Source: G963674665 sp963674665 (lineage in GTDB: Bacteria; Desulfobacterota; Desulfovibrionia; Desulfovibrionales; Desulfovibrionaceae). Taken from it: 64,000 bases of DNA. Where the stretch lies: assembly GCA_963674665.2 (NCBI GenBank), contig CAXXPL010000004.1:248001-312000 (forward strand), in the 5' to 3' direction. A program made the translations under genes and the position numbers. Of the stretch, positions 40,960 through 49,640 are shown piece after piece (position 1 is the first letter of the stretch; the number at the start of each line of letters is the position of its first letter). The notes beneath the pieces are model-generated. The model worked only from the letters and a program-made list of their open reading frames with translations. It searched no databases and had not been told where the DNA came from.

Positions 40960-41324
40960 AATCTACCACAGAGAACATAGGGAACGCGGTCGATGCTGGG
41001 TGCGAAGACCCGCAGGAGCCGCCCCTGACTTGCCTTGTGAGTGCCTTGCTCGGTGTCCACGGACTGGGTTTCCTTTTCCCGGCACTCATAGGGGGAGAAG
41101 TCCGTGCGTTCGCTCACCTCGGGGCATATCCAGTAGGAGAGTATCTTGCGTTTTTCGCAGATGATGCCCACGAGATAAATCCCTTTTTCCTGTTCAGTGA
41201 GCTTCATGGTGCAGGACCTGTTGCTGTCCTGAATGGTGCCGTCAAGATTGTTAAGGCATCCGCCTGAGGGCGGAAAGGTCAGCAGCCCCATCAGGATCGC
41301 CAGGGAAGCGGCGAGGATTCTCAT
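40941..41324 (-). CDS. secreted Cys-rich protein, unknown function
   Basis: The 127-residue protein begins MRILAASLAILMGLLTFPPS, a signal peptide, followed by GGC, which could be a weak lipobox. After it come further cysteines (SC, IIC, WIC, YEC, LCGRLC), suggesting disulfides in the periplasm. GGAGGAACC stands just before the ATG, which overlaps the stop of the hybrid kinase gene (ATGA). Its end overlaps the start of the binding-protein fusion by 19 bases. No family is recognised. The tight linkage suggests a sensory accessory protein. Confidence 0.7.
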   Translation of the reverse strand: MRILAASLAILMGLLTFPPSGGCLNNLDGTIQDSNRSCTMKLTEQEKGIYLVGIICEKRKILSYWICPEVSERTDFSPYECREKETQSVDTEQGTHKASQGRLLRVFAPSIDRVPYVLCGRLCDPTN

Positions 41325-43412
41325 GGTTCCTCCGATGCCCCGGGTTGATACAGGCCGGAGGCCTGGATGTGGTTCTCCAGTTCGCGAAAAAGGGTTTTCA
41401 ATCGCTCGAACTTCGCGGTGACATCCTCCCAGTTTTCTCCTGCCAGTGCTCCCTCCTCCAGGAAGCGGCAGGCCCGCATCAACCGCTGTCCCTTTACCGC
41501 GCTGGCCGCGCTGGCCATCTTGTGGGCCGACCTCGCGACGGCCGCGGTGTCCCCCTCCTCCATGGCCATTTCGAAATTGCCGAAGATGGAGGTTGTGCTG
41601 GAAAAGAAGGCCTGGAAGATTTTCCGAAGCAGGAACTCGTCGCCATTGTGCTCCCGCCGCAGCAGGTCCAGGTCGGCCGGGGCTCCTGTTCCGGGGGCGG
41701 TAACGGATTCTAACTCGTGGGGTTTCGATGGCTCCTGGATCAGTTTCATGATCAGGTTGTGCAGTGCCTCCAGGTCCACCGGCTTGACGACATAGGCGTC
41801 CATACCGGCACTCAGCGCCTTTTCCTTGTGATATTCCAGGGCATGGGCAGTGACTGCGATTATGGGGATGGGAGCGCTTCCTGAGCGGGCTTCGTTTTCC
41901 CGGATCTTGCGGGATGTTTCGCTCCCGTCCATGACCGGCATCTCCAGATCCATGACGATGAGGTCCATTTCTTCCCTGGACAGGATCTCCAGGCAATCGT
42001 AGCCGTCTTCGGCCTGGAAGACGGTGTGACCGCGCTGCTCCAGAAAAATGGACATGACCTTTCTGTTGACGAAGTTGTCGTCCACCACCAGGAGGCGTTG
42101 CTCAGGGCCGTGGTTGGTGACCGAAGCGGGAATCGCCCTGCTTTCCAGGAAGTCTTGGTAGGTGGCGATCTGTAAGGGCAGCGAGAATGTGAACCGGCTT
42201 CCCTTGCCGGGTTCGCTTTGCACCTTGAGTTCGCCCCTCATGAGTTGGGCGAGTTGGTTGCACACGGAGAGGCCGAGGCCCACTCCGTCCCGGTTTCCAG
42301 AGGAGGAGTTCGGAACCTGGTAGAACCTTTTGAAGATATGCTCCAACTGCTCAGCGTGAATGCCTATCCCCGTGTCAGTGACCGAAAACTTCAGATTCGT
42401 ATCCAGGTCCTGGGAAACAGAGGCATCCAGGGACAGCTCGCAGTCTATGCCTCCGACCTTGGTGAACTTGATGGCATTGTCCACGAGGTTGACTATGATC
42501 TGGCTCATCCTGGAGGCATCACCAAAGACGTAGCGGGGGGACGTTGGGGGCGATGGATAGATCGAGTTTGAGGTTGTTTTTTCTGGCTTCGGGCGCAAGG
42601 GACTTCACAGAGCCGAGAATATTTTCCTGCAGGTCGAAGGGGGCGCTCTCGATGGTCAGGGTTCCGGTCTCTATGCGGGAGAAGTCGATGATATCGTTGA
42701 TGATGCGGAGCAGGTGACGTCCCGAGTCGCGGGCCGTGCCAATGTAGTCGCGCGGCAGTGAGGCGAGGGGCGCTTCCAGGGCCATGTCCAGCATGCTGAG
42801 CATGGCGTTCAGCGGCGTACGGATCTCATGGCTTACCTTGACCAGAAAATCGTTCTTGGCCTCGTTGGCATGTTCGGCCTCTTCCCTCGCTTTTCGCAGC
42901 TCCTCGCGGGTTCTGGCCTGCTCGCTAACATCTATGTAGATGAGCAAGGCTCCCTGGGCATCTCCTTTATCGTTCATGTATGGGTGGATGCGGCGCAACA
43001 GAGTGGATTCCTTGTAAAGGATCTCGCTGCCCAGGGTTACACCGTCGCTTATGACTTTTGTTGCCAGGGCAGAGACGTCCTCCTGCCCGAGGCTTTCCAG
43101 GCAGGATAAAGGCCGGCCCAGGTCCCCTTCCTCCAGGTGCATGAAGGAGGCTGCGGCCCGCGTGTAGTTGCAGAGCCGGAGGTCCTTGTCGATGAGCAAT
43201 GCGACGATGCTGAGGGAGCGCAGTAGAATGTCAGCGTCCAGGGTGAGCAGGGAGTGCCTCTCGGAATCGGATGCGCGGTTTCCGCAATAGGGTGGTTGCG
43301 GCTCCGTATGCCCACAGCACCCGGCCAGGGCCGTGGGGCGCACGGAAGCGCCTTTTTTTCCTAAGGCCGTGGAGCGGCGCTTGAAATATCTGTGAGCCCT
43401 TGCTTTGCGCAT
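41321..43412 (-). pseudogene. hybrid sensor histidine kinase (PAS-HisKA-HATPase-REC-HPt), frameshifted
   Basis: The gene is split by one extra base in a run of six G (42535-42540 on the plus strand). The upstream frame has a PAS-like domain (IVALLIDKDLRLCNYTRAAA), and the H-box FLVKVSHEIRTPLNAMLSML, and stops after IAPNVPPLRLW. The downstream frame continues PRYVFGDASRMSQIIVNLVD with the N-box, GNRDGVGLGLSVCNQL, a receiver domain (LLVVDDNFVNRKV, phospho-Asp in LIVMDLEMPVMDG) and an HPt helix (AVARSAHKMASAA). With five G the frames join as NVPRYVFGD. It has no membrane helix. It heads the operon with the secreted protein and the binding-protein fusion. Confidence 0.85.
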
Positions 43413-44055
43413 TGTCCCTTACTTGGATTGGGTGATCGTTGTCCTGGAGGCGATGCGTGCCCCCGCTGTATCGGTACAATGATGGATATCAGAATATGAA
43501 CAGTTTACGGAGTGTGAGGGAAGGTGTAAAGACATTCAGCCGGTATTGCTATCAAGTCGGGGTAAATAGGACGTTTCTGTCCACGAACCGATCAGGGGAA
43601 GCTCGGAGGGGGGCGTGCCGGTTTGATGAGTTCATGGATTTCCAGCAAGGACGATGCAAATTCCCTTTTCCATGACAGCTATGTTTCATTATCCGGATCA
43701 TTGGTGAAAATAAGTAGCAACGCCTTGCATTTAAATGATTTTTGAACCAATACCGGGTGAGTGCCCGATTGTGGCCGGTTTCGGCGCAACAGGCGCACGC
43801 TATTGCGCGAGACGCACCCACGATGTATGGATATCCCTGGTTCGTCACTGAGAGTGACTGGTTCCCGGATGGCGCGGAGCGGTTTTTTGATTCAGATGCC
43901 TGTATCTGCCGGGCCGCTACGCGGATAGGATAGATTCTGGAGCGGAACAGTGCGCGTGCGGACCCTCTCGCCCCTGCCGCGAATGACGCGGGTGTTGCGC
44001 CTGAAGGCGGAGAGGTCTGCAGCCACCCCATGAAAATGATATTTTGGAGGAAGGC
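43413..44055. other. 643-base intergenic region between the hybrid kinase and the STAS gene
   Basis: I see no convincing gene, terminator or operator here. Short frames on both strands lack ribosome binding sites and family patterns. It must hold the divergent promoters of the kinase operon and the STAS gene. The last 12 bases carry GGAGGAAGG, the STAS ribosome binding site. Confidence 0.45.
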
Positions 44056-44388
44056 ATGGAGTTTGACAGCAGCAAGCAGGGCGATTCGGTGGTCATCAAA
44101 GTGAAGGGACGGATGGACGCCGTCTCGGCCCCGGAGTTTGAAAAGGAATGCGGCAAGTGGATCGAGGCTGGTGACAAGTCGCTCATCATCGATTTGGGCG
44201 GGTTGGAGTACATCAGCAGCGCCGGCTTGCGCAGCATTCTTGCCGCTGCCAAAAAGTTGAAAGCCGCTCAAGGGGCCATATGTTTCTGCAATCTGCAGGG
44301 AATGGTGCAGGAAGTCTTTTCCATTTCGGGATTCGCGACCATGTTCCCCATCAAAGACTCCCTCGAGGAGGCCCTTGCAAAAGGGTAA
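44056..44388 (+). CDS. STAS domain anti-sigma factor antagonist (SpoIIAA/RsbV-like)
   Basis: The 110-residue protein is a single STAS domain: VVIKVKGRMDAVSAPEFEKE, then LIIDLGGLEYISSAGLRSIL with the Ser-Ser pair where phosphorylation occurs in SpoIIAA. It would bind the kinase encoded by the next gene when unphosphorylated. I chose the ATG with GGAGGAAGG upstream over a TTG 12 bases earlier that lies within that site. No PP2C phosphatase or sigma factor gene is adjacent. Confidence 0.92.
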   Translation: MEFDSSKQGDSVVIKVKGRMDAVSAPEFEKECGKWIEAGDKSLIIDLGGLEYISSAGLRSILAAAKKLKAAQGAICFCNLQGMVQEVFSISGFATMFPIKDSLEEALAKG

Positions 44389-44409
44389 CACCGGCATGTT
44401 GGCGAGAAA

Positions 44410-44832
44410 ATGTGCGCGCTACGACGTTCCGCTCGGATCGAACACTTGGCGGAGATTCGTGCGCACGGATATGAGGAGGCCCTTCGCGCGGGCATGACTC
44501 CCGAGCAGGCGCGAAAGGTCGCCCTGGTGATAGAAGAGTCTCTGGTCAACGTAATCCAGTATGCCTACCCGAACGGGGAGGGCGATGTGGAATTGTCATG
44601 CTACGTTGATCAGAGGCTTTTTTGCGTGCTGCTGCGAGACTGGGGGGAGGTTTTCGACCCCACGGGACAGGATGAGCCGGATTTGGGAGGGGATTTGCAA
44701 TCGCGAATGATCGGGGGGCTGGGAATTCATTTCATCCGCCAGTTGACCACCACCATGGAGTACGCCTGGAAGGACGGGAGCAACGAACTGATCATGTGTT
44801 TCACCATGGACAACGCCTCTCCCGCTCTTTAG
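44410..44832 (+). CDS. RsbW/SpoIIAB-like serine-protein kinase (anti-sigma regulatory factor)
   Basis: The 140-residue protein has a HATPase fold of the GHKL type. Its N-box reads ALVIEESLVNVIQYAYPNGE (Glu and Asn for Mg-ATP), then LLRDWGEVFDP (G1-like) and LGIHFIRQLTTTMEY. It would phosphorylate the STAS protein encoded 21 bases upstream. The ribosome binding site is poor (GCGAGAAAATG), so translation may depend on the upstream gene. The partner sigma factor or effector is not in the window. Confidence 0.87.
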   Translation: MCALRRSARIEHLAEIRAHGYEEALRAGMTPEQARKVALVIEESLVNVIQYAYPNGEGDVELSCYVDQRLFCVLLRDWGEVFDPTGQDEPDLGGDLQSRMIGGLGIHFIRQLTTTMEYAWKDGSNELIMCFTMDNASPAL

Positions 44833-44858
44833 CGCTGTCCTGGATACCCGCCGATCAT

Positions 44859-46086
44859 TTATTTCACGATGATCAGATAGTCCACATCGTCGTTTCTCTT
44901 GAAGATGCCCTTCACGCTCTGACCGATGCGCTCGCTGTCATAGTAGTAGTCGAAAAAGTCCGAGGCAGGGAGAGATCCCATGAGCTGCTTCAGGCCACGG
45001 CCGTCCTCGTGGCGGTAGAACACGTTCTTGTCGTTGAAGTGGCCGGACCACTTGCCCATGGCCTGGACATTGACATAGCCCTTCTCCTTGAGGTGCTTCG
45101 CGAGCTCCTTGTCCAGCCCTTCCCTCCCCAGGTTGTAAATTTTGACTCCCTGCTCCGTGTAGACCGGCTGCGGCGCTGCCGGGGTCTCTTCCGTGGCGTT
45201 GGCCTGCCCCTGCTCTAGGGGCTGTTCCTCTACAGCCGGGGGCGTCACGATCTCCGGGTTTTCAGCGGTTGCGTTGTCTTGCGCCGGCGCATCGTCGAAA
45301 ACGATCTCGTCCCCGCCGGGCTGGCTGGCATTGTCTTCGGCTCCTGTCTGTGCCTCGGGAAGAGGAGTGCCGGGCAGGGTTGTGTCAGGGAGATTGTTGT
45401 CACTGATCAAGGCGCCTGGCTGTGGCGTCTCTCCTGCGTCATTGGCCGCGGAGGAATTGTTGGTTTCCTGGGGAGTGGGCAGGGGAGTGGGCGTCTCAGG
45501 GGCCTCGGCGATCTGCTCCGGAAGAGCCTCGGGCAGGGAGGCCGTGCTGTTGAACTCCGCTATGTTAGCGTTGTCGGCGATCTCCGGCTCGAGTGTCTTG
45601 GGGATCTCCTCCACAGGGGGGGGGGGGCGTCTCTGAGTCTGCCGCCTCCACCGGTTGTTCCGGCTGGAGAGCAACTTCGGCGTTCGTGTTGTTGCTTTCA
45701 GAGCTTGTCGAGTTCTGGGCGAATAGTGTTGCCGGGTCTTCAGGCAGTTCTTCAGGCGCTGTTTTTCCGGCCCCGGATTCTCCGGAAGGCGTGCCCTCCG
45801 CCACGATGGTTATCTCTGCGGGCGCTTTCGCCTGTTCGGGCGGAGAGTTCTTGTTCTTGTTGAGGAAGTAGAACACTCCGGCAATGCATAAAAGCAAGAG
45901 AATTATTCCACTGACCAGCTTGAGTGGAAATTTTGTTTTCTCTCCGGCCGTGTGGATATCGGGGGGCGTATCCTCATACGAGGAAGAGGCGGAAGGTCCC
46001 TCACCGCTCATGACGCGTTCGCAGTCTTTGCAGTAGACGCTCGGAGCTTCGATATCCTTACCACAACGTACACAAGGAATTTTCAT
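44859..46086 (-). pseudogene. zinc-ribbon membrane protein with LytR_C-like C-terminal domain, frameshifted at a G12 tract
   Basis: The upstream frame opens with a zinc ribbon, MKIPCVRCGKDIEAPSVYCK followed by DCERVM (two CxxC). A single membrane helix follows (LKLVSGIILLLLCIAGVFYF), then a long Pro/Glu/Ala/Asn-rich linker. The frame shifts at a run of twelve C on the coding strand (45616-45627). With eleven, ETPPPP joins PVEEIPKTLEPE. The downstream frame continues the linker and ends in VKIYNLGREGLDKELAKHLK and ADDVDYLIIVK-like strands, loosely like LytR_C or SPOR-type domains. The tract could be phase-variable. It is convergent with the RsbW-like gene. Confidence 0.75.
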
Positions 46087-46371
46087 GCGCTAGACCTGGA
46101 GTCTCGAGGTTTGGGGCGCTTTCGAACAATAAACTAACTCTAGTTTAAATCAAGAAAACAGGAAAATAAAGCGGTTCAGGCAAAAATTATTATTTGCTTG
46201 GTCAGATAGGACAGATGCGGGCTTATCCGCACAGAATTATGAGAAAAAGTGTAATGATAGTGCGGACTCGCACAAAACACCGAGCCTGTGTGGTGTGCAC
46301 GTGCAGTCGCTGGCCTTGATTTAGCGCCGCGACAACAGGCTCCACCGAGGCGGCGGGTAATTAAAACAGTT
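46087..46371. other. AT-rich intergenic region left of the IS200/IS605 element
   Basis: About 285 bases without a gene. Short dyads are seen (GCGGGCTTATCCGC, GTGCGGACTCGCAC near 46262), of unknown meaning. Base composition is lower in GC than its surroundings. Confidence 0.4.
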
Positions 46372-46441
46372 AAACCACCGCCTCTGGCGGTGTGACCCGA
46401 AAAGGTTCTACCGATCCTGGGTTGATAATACTACTGAAAAA

Positions 46442-46485
46442 GGCTCTTCCACTCAAAGCCCGCCGGGGCAGAGAAAGGAAGAGCC
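46442..46485 (+). promoter_or_regulatory. hairpin that buries the tnpA ribosome binding site
   Basis: GGCTCTTCC pairs with GGAAGAGCC, and the second arm, which contains the GGAAGAG ribosome binding site, ends 1 base before the ATG. In IS200, a 5' stem-loop that hides the ribosome binding site keeps transposase translation very low. The same control is expected here. Confidence 0.7.
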
Positions 46486-46486
46486 A

Positions 46487-46939
46487 ATGCGAGAATGGAA
46501 AAGTCAATCTCATGTCAGGTGGTATTGTAGGTACCACGTTGTGATCATCCCCAAGTATCGTAAAAAGGCGATATTTGGAAGACTCCGAAAAGAGATCGGA
46601 GGCATACTCAGAGAACTGTGCGAGCAGTTTGGAATAGAGTTGGTGGAAGGAAACGCAATGCCAGACCATGTTCACATGTGTGTGAGCATCCCTCCTAAAT
46701 ACAGCGTTGCAAATGCTATGGGCAAGCTCAAGGGCAAGTCTGCGATTTTGATCCATAAGCGTTACCTTGGTCGAGGGAAGAATTTGACAGGTTTCCATTT
46801 TTGGGCACGGGGTTACTGTGTAAGCACCGTAGGCTTGGATGAAGCTCAAATCGTTGAATACATCCAAAGGCAAGACCATCACGAATTGAGGCAGGAGCAG
46901 CTGACCCTACAAGAGGTTGGCATTAAGCAGAAATCATAG
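46487..46939 (+). CDS. tnpA: IS200/IS605 family transposase TnpA (HUH/Y1)
   Basis: The 150-residue protein has the HUH pair in AMPDHVHMCVSIPP (residues about 63-66 region) and the catalytic Tyr in IVEYIQRQDHHEL near the C-terminus. The opening HVRWYCRYHVVIIPKYRKK is typical. Length is normal for the family, so it is likely functional. It is translated from a start buried in a hairpin. Confidence 0.92.
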   Translation: MREWKSQSHVRWYCRYHVVIIPKYRKKAIFGRLRKEIGGILRELCEQFGIELVEGNAMPDHVHMCVSIPPKYSVANAMGKLKGKSAILIHKRYLGRGKNLTGFHFWARGYCVSTVGLDEAQIVEYIQRQDHHELRQEQLTLQEVGIKQKS

Positions 46940-46940
46940 A

Positions 46941-46982
46941 GGATGCCCCGGCGGGGTAGGCCCCCTTCAAGGGGGCATCCTC
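46941..46982. terminator. hairpin downstream of tnpA
   Basis: GAGGATGCCCC pairs with GGGGGCATCCTC around a loop that itself contains GGCGGGG/CCCCC complementarity. It lies inside the right end of the element and would stop transcription from entering the flanking DNA. Confidence 0.6.
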
Positions 46983-47071
46983 ATACCACCGGCTTTGCCG
47001 GTGGTACCTGATTGCTGAAAACAGAGCAGTCCAAAGCGGAGTTTGGCGATCGACTATCGCCGGTAGCCCCG

Positions 47072-48271
47072 CTAGAGCTTGGATTTGAGCACCAGGTCCG
47101 TGATGGGGCCTCTGGATTTATCTCCCTTGAGCACCATGTGTGCGTAGTTGTTGTACCCCTTGAATTTCCTGACGATCCAATTGAGTCCGTTGTTGGATTC
47201 GCTGAGATAGGGGTTGTCCACCTGGCTGGTGTCACCCAGGCAGAAGCATTTTACGCCTTCGCCCATGCGGGTGAGCAGCGCGCGCATTTCGTTGCGCGAA
47301 AGATTTTGCGTCTCGTCGATGATGACAACGGCGTTTTCGATGTTCATGCCCCTGATGTACGCAAGGGGAAGAATTTCGAATTTCTTTGTGTTGTAGCGCG
47401 GGACATCCTCCTGGGGGTTGAGGAATATCTTGTTGGCGGGGCGCATGGTGTGCAGTTTCAGGAGCAGGTCGTGGATGTACTTGACGTAGGGCTCCATCTT
47501 CTCCTTCACGTCGCCGGGAAGGAATCCCAGCTTGGAGCCGAGTTCGATGGTGGGCTTCACCACGAAAATTTTCTCGTAGCGTCTTTTTTCCAGGACAAGA
47601 TACAGGGCTGTGGCCAGAGCCAGGTAGGTCTTGCCGAACCCGGCCTCGCTCTGCACGGACACCAGGTCGATCTCGGGATGCTGCATCAGCATGAGCGCGA
47701 GGTTCTGGTAGGCCGTTCGAGGCTTCACGTTCCAGACGCTGAGGGTGAAATTTATGACCTCCTCTCCGCTGGGGCCGTGAAAAAGGGGCTTGCCCTCCAC
47801 CCAGCTGAAGCTGTTGGCTATGGGCTTTTCGCCGTTTTCGTTGAAGCCTGTGAACAGTTGGGATTCGGATTCAAAGGGCTTGGAATCCCGGAAATCCTCG
47901 TAGGCGATATCCGCAAGTCCGGCCTGCAGCTGTAGAATGCGGTCGTTGGTGACCAGGATGGGATCCTCGATTTCCGAGGAACTCTTGATCTCTTTGAGGA
48001 TGTAATTGTCGACGATCTCCTGGGTAAAGGGGGAGATGCTCGAGTCGTTGTGGATGAAGGTGATTGAGTCCCGGTTTTCCAGCAGCACATCCACGACTTT
48101 GGAGACGATGTGGCGAAGCCGGTTGTTGGTCTTGAGTTGGTTGAGCTCGATGAGGACATGGTAGGGGATGAAGATGTTGTTGTCGTCGCCGTTGCGGAGT
48201 GTCAGCACGCTCAAGGGGTTTTCGATGAGAACGTTGGTATCGATGATATAGTTCTTTTTCTTGTTGGTCAT
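47072..48271 (-). CDS. PIN-PhoH fusion ATPase (YlaK-like)
   Basis: The 399-residue protein has an N-terminal PIN domain (NYIIDTNVLIENPLSVLTLR, with acidic metal ligands; later DPILVTNDRILQL) and a C-terminal PhoH ATPase (VQSEAGFGKTYLALATALYL Walker A; VVIIDETQNLSRNEMRALL Walker B; GDTSQVDNP). Such fusions are putative ATP-driven RNases or RNA helicases. I chose MTNKKKN, 23 codons after the first ATG, because the PIN domain begins right there. It ends near an IS200-type element and follows the pstSCA genes on the same strand. Confidence 0.88.
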   Translation of the reverse strand: MTNKKKNYIIDTNVLIENPLSVLTLRNGDDNNIFIPYHVLIELNQLKTNNRLRHIVSKVVDVLLENRDSITFIHNDSSISPFTQEIVDNYILKEIKSSSEIEDPILVTNDRILQLQAGLADIAYEDFRDSKPFESESQLFTGFNENGEKPIANSFSWVEGKPLFHGPSGEEVINFTLSVWNVKPRTAYQNLALMLMQHPEIDLVSVQSEAGFGKTYLALATALYLVLEKRRYEKIFVVKPTIELGSKLGFLPGDVKEKMEPYVKYIHDLLLKLHTMRPANKIFLNPQEDVPRYNTKKFEILPLAYIRGMNIENAVVIIDETQNLSRNEMRALLTRMGEGVKCFCLGDTSQVDNPYLSESNNGLNWIVRKFKGYNNYAHMVLKGDKSRGPITDLVLKSKL

Positions 48272-48689
48272 TGCTCGTTTGCCTTGCTTTCCTGCAATGG
48301 TAAAAGGCATTTCCGGTTTTCGACCGGGAAATGTAGCCATTTGCCGCCCTTCTGGTATTCAATGGGCTCTGGAAGGTCTGTTGATCCTGGTGGCTGTTTC
48401 TCCCTTGCTTGTACTCGGAGCACGAGACGCTTCGCATCCCGTTTCTCCTGATCGTAGGAGCGGCCGCTTTCGGGGCGGGGCCGGGCGGCGCATCCCGGAG
48501 GATTGTACCTCGGTTTCCTTGCTCGCCGAAGCATGACTGAAGCTGAGCATGCTCAAGATATACGTACTATGTCCCGCCTCGTAAAGTGGGAAGGAAATGC
48601 CGCAAGTTCCGCGGTTACGATAGTTGGCGGAGCTTGCGGCATTGCACGAAGGAAAGTGTTCGTGAGGTGGTACGCGCAAAGGATCGTGC
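48272..48689. other. intergenic region between pstA and the PIN-PhoH gene
   Basis: No gene is supported. The only clear structure is the long hairpin at 48598-48641 next to the pstA end. No pstB or phoU sequence is present here. Confidence 0.5.
48598..48641 (-). terminator. hairpin terminator after pstA
   Basis: TGCCGCAAGTTCCGC pairs with GCGGAGCTTGCGGCA (one wobble), loop of 14 bases, about 50 bases beyond the pstA stop. No strong T-run is seen, so it may stabilise the message instead. Confidence 0.6.
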
Positions 48690-49595
48690 TTATCTAAGGC
48701 GCTTGCGAAGTTTTGCCCGGATGATGATGGCCAGCAAATTCATGCCGAGCACGAGGGCGATGAGCACAAGGGATGTGCCGTACTGCAGGGGCCTTGTCTT
48801 CTCGATCTCGGTGCCTGCCGTGGCCAGTACATATATATGGTAGGGCAGGGCCATGACCTCGTCGAAGATGGAGCTGGGGAGGATTCGGTTGTAGAACACC
48901 GCGCCCGTGAACATGATGGCCGCGGTTTCCCCAGAGGCGCGGCTCACGCCGAGAATGGCGCCGGTGAGGATGCCGGGGGCCGCGGCGGGCAGCACAACCT
49001 TGGCGATGGTCTGCCATTTGGTGGCGCCCAGGCCCAGGGAGGCTTCCCGGTATGTCTGCGGCACGGAGCGCAGGGCCTCCTCGGAGGCGCCGATGACCAG
49101 TGGCAGGATGAAGGCCGCCAGGGTGGCGCAACCGGCCAGAAGGCTCACGCCGAAGTCCATCACGATAACGAAGAAGGCCAGGCCGAAAAGGCCGAAGACA
49201 ACAGAGGGCACGCCCGCCAGGTTGTTGATGGCCAGCCGGATGATGTTCACCACCATGCCGGGGCGCGCGTACTCCTGCAGATAGATGGCCGTTGCCACGC
49301 CCCAGGGCAGGGCGATGGCCAGGGAGCCGTAGCTCAGCAGCACCGTGCCGAGGATGCATGGGCCGATGCCGCCGGCGGTCATGGAGTCGCGGGGGTAGGC
49401 GGTGAGAAATTCCCAGCTCAGGGCCGGGACTCCCAGTATGGCCACATAACCCACTATGATGGCCAGAGCCAGACCGTTGACGCCCGCCGCCATGCGGAAC
49501 AGCGTGAACATCAGGCTCTGGACGGGTTTGCGCCGGTGGACGAAACTCTTGTTTTGGACGGTTTCAACCGTCATCGGGGTAGCGTTGCTCATCAT
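48690..49595 (-). CDS. pstA: phosphate ABC transporter permease PstA
   Basis: The 301-residue protein has six hydrophobic helices and the PstA binding-protein-dependent permease pattern: ATAIYLQEYARPGMVVNIIR, NLAGVPSVVFGLFGLAFFVI, then the EAA-like loop EEALRSVPQTYREASLGLGA with TKWQTIAKVVLPAAAPGI. It would form the channel with PstC. It is 45 bases after pstC on the same strand and is the last pst gene here. The ATPase gene pstB does not follow. Confidence 0.94.
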   Translation of the reverse strand: MMSNATPMTVETVQNKSFVHRRKPVQSLMFTLFRMAAGVNGLALAIIVGYVAILGVPALSWEFLTAYPRDSMTAGGIGPCILGTVLLSYGSLAIALPWGVATAIYLQEYARPGMVVNIIRLAINNLAGVPSVVFGLFGLAFFVIVMDFGVSLLAGCATLAAFILPLVIGASEEALRSVPQTYREASLGLGATKWQTIAKVVLPAAAPGILTGAILGVSRASGETAAIMFTGAVFYNRILPSSIFDEVMALPYHIYVLATAGTEIEKTRPLQYGTSLVLIALVLGMNLLAIIIRAKLRKRLR

Positions 49596-49640
49596 CTTTA
49601 TCCGGAAAAATTGTAGTTGTTCTATCGGTTGACCAGGGCG

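Larger units (their letters stand above)
46372..47010 (+). mobile_element. IS200/IS605-type element (tnpA only)
   Basis: A Y1 transposase gene lies between subterminal hairpins: CACCGCC-TCT-GGCGGTG at the left (46376-46392) and ACCACCGGC-TTT-GCCGGTGGT at the right (46985-47005), the arrangement used for single-strand transposition. No terminal inverted repeats or target duplication are expected for this family. There is no tnpB gene. Exact ends cannot be fixed without an empty site. Confidence 0.8.

Noticed and set aside
40941..41996. A 351-residue minus-strand frame covering the kinase 3' end
   Set aside because: Only its last 127 residues, from the ATG with GGAGGAACC, look like a protein (signal peptide); the rest is antiphase to the kinase HPt/receiver coding sequence.
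43742..43933. Small plus-strand frame in the gap before the STAS gene
   Set aside because: No ribosome binding site, no hydrophobic or domain pattern and codon use unlike neighbours.
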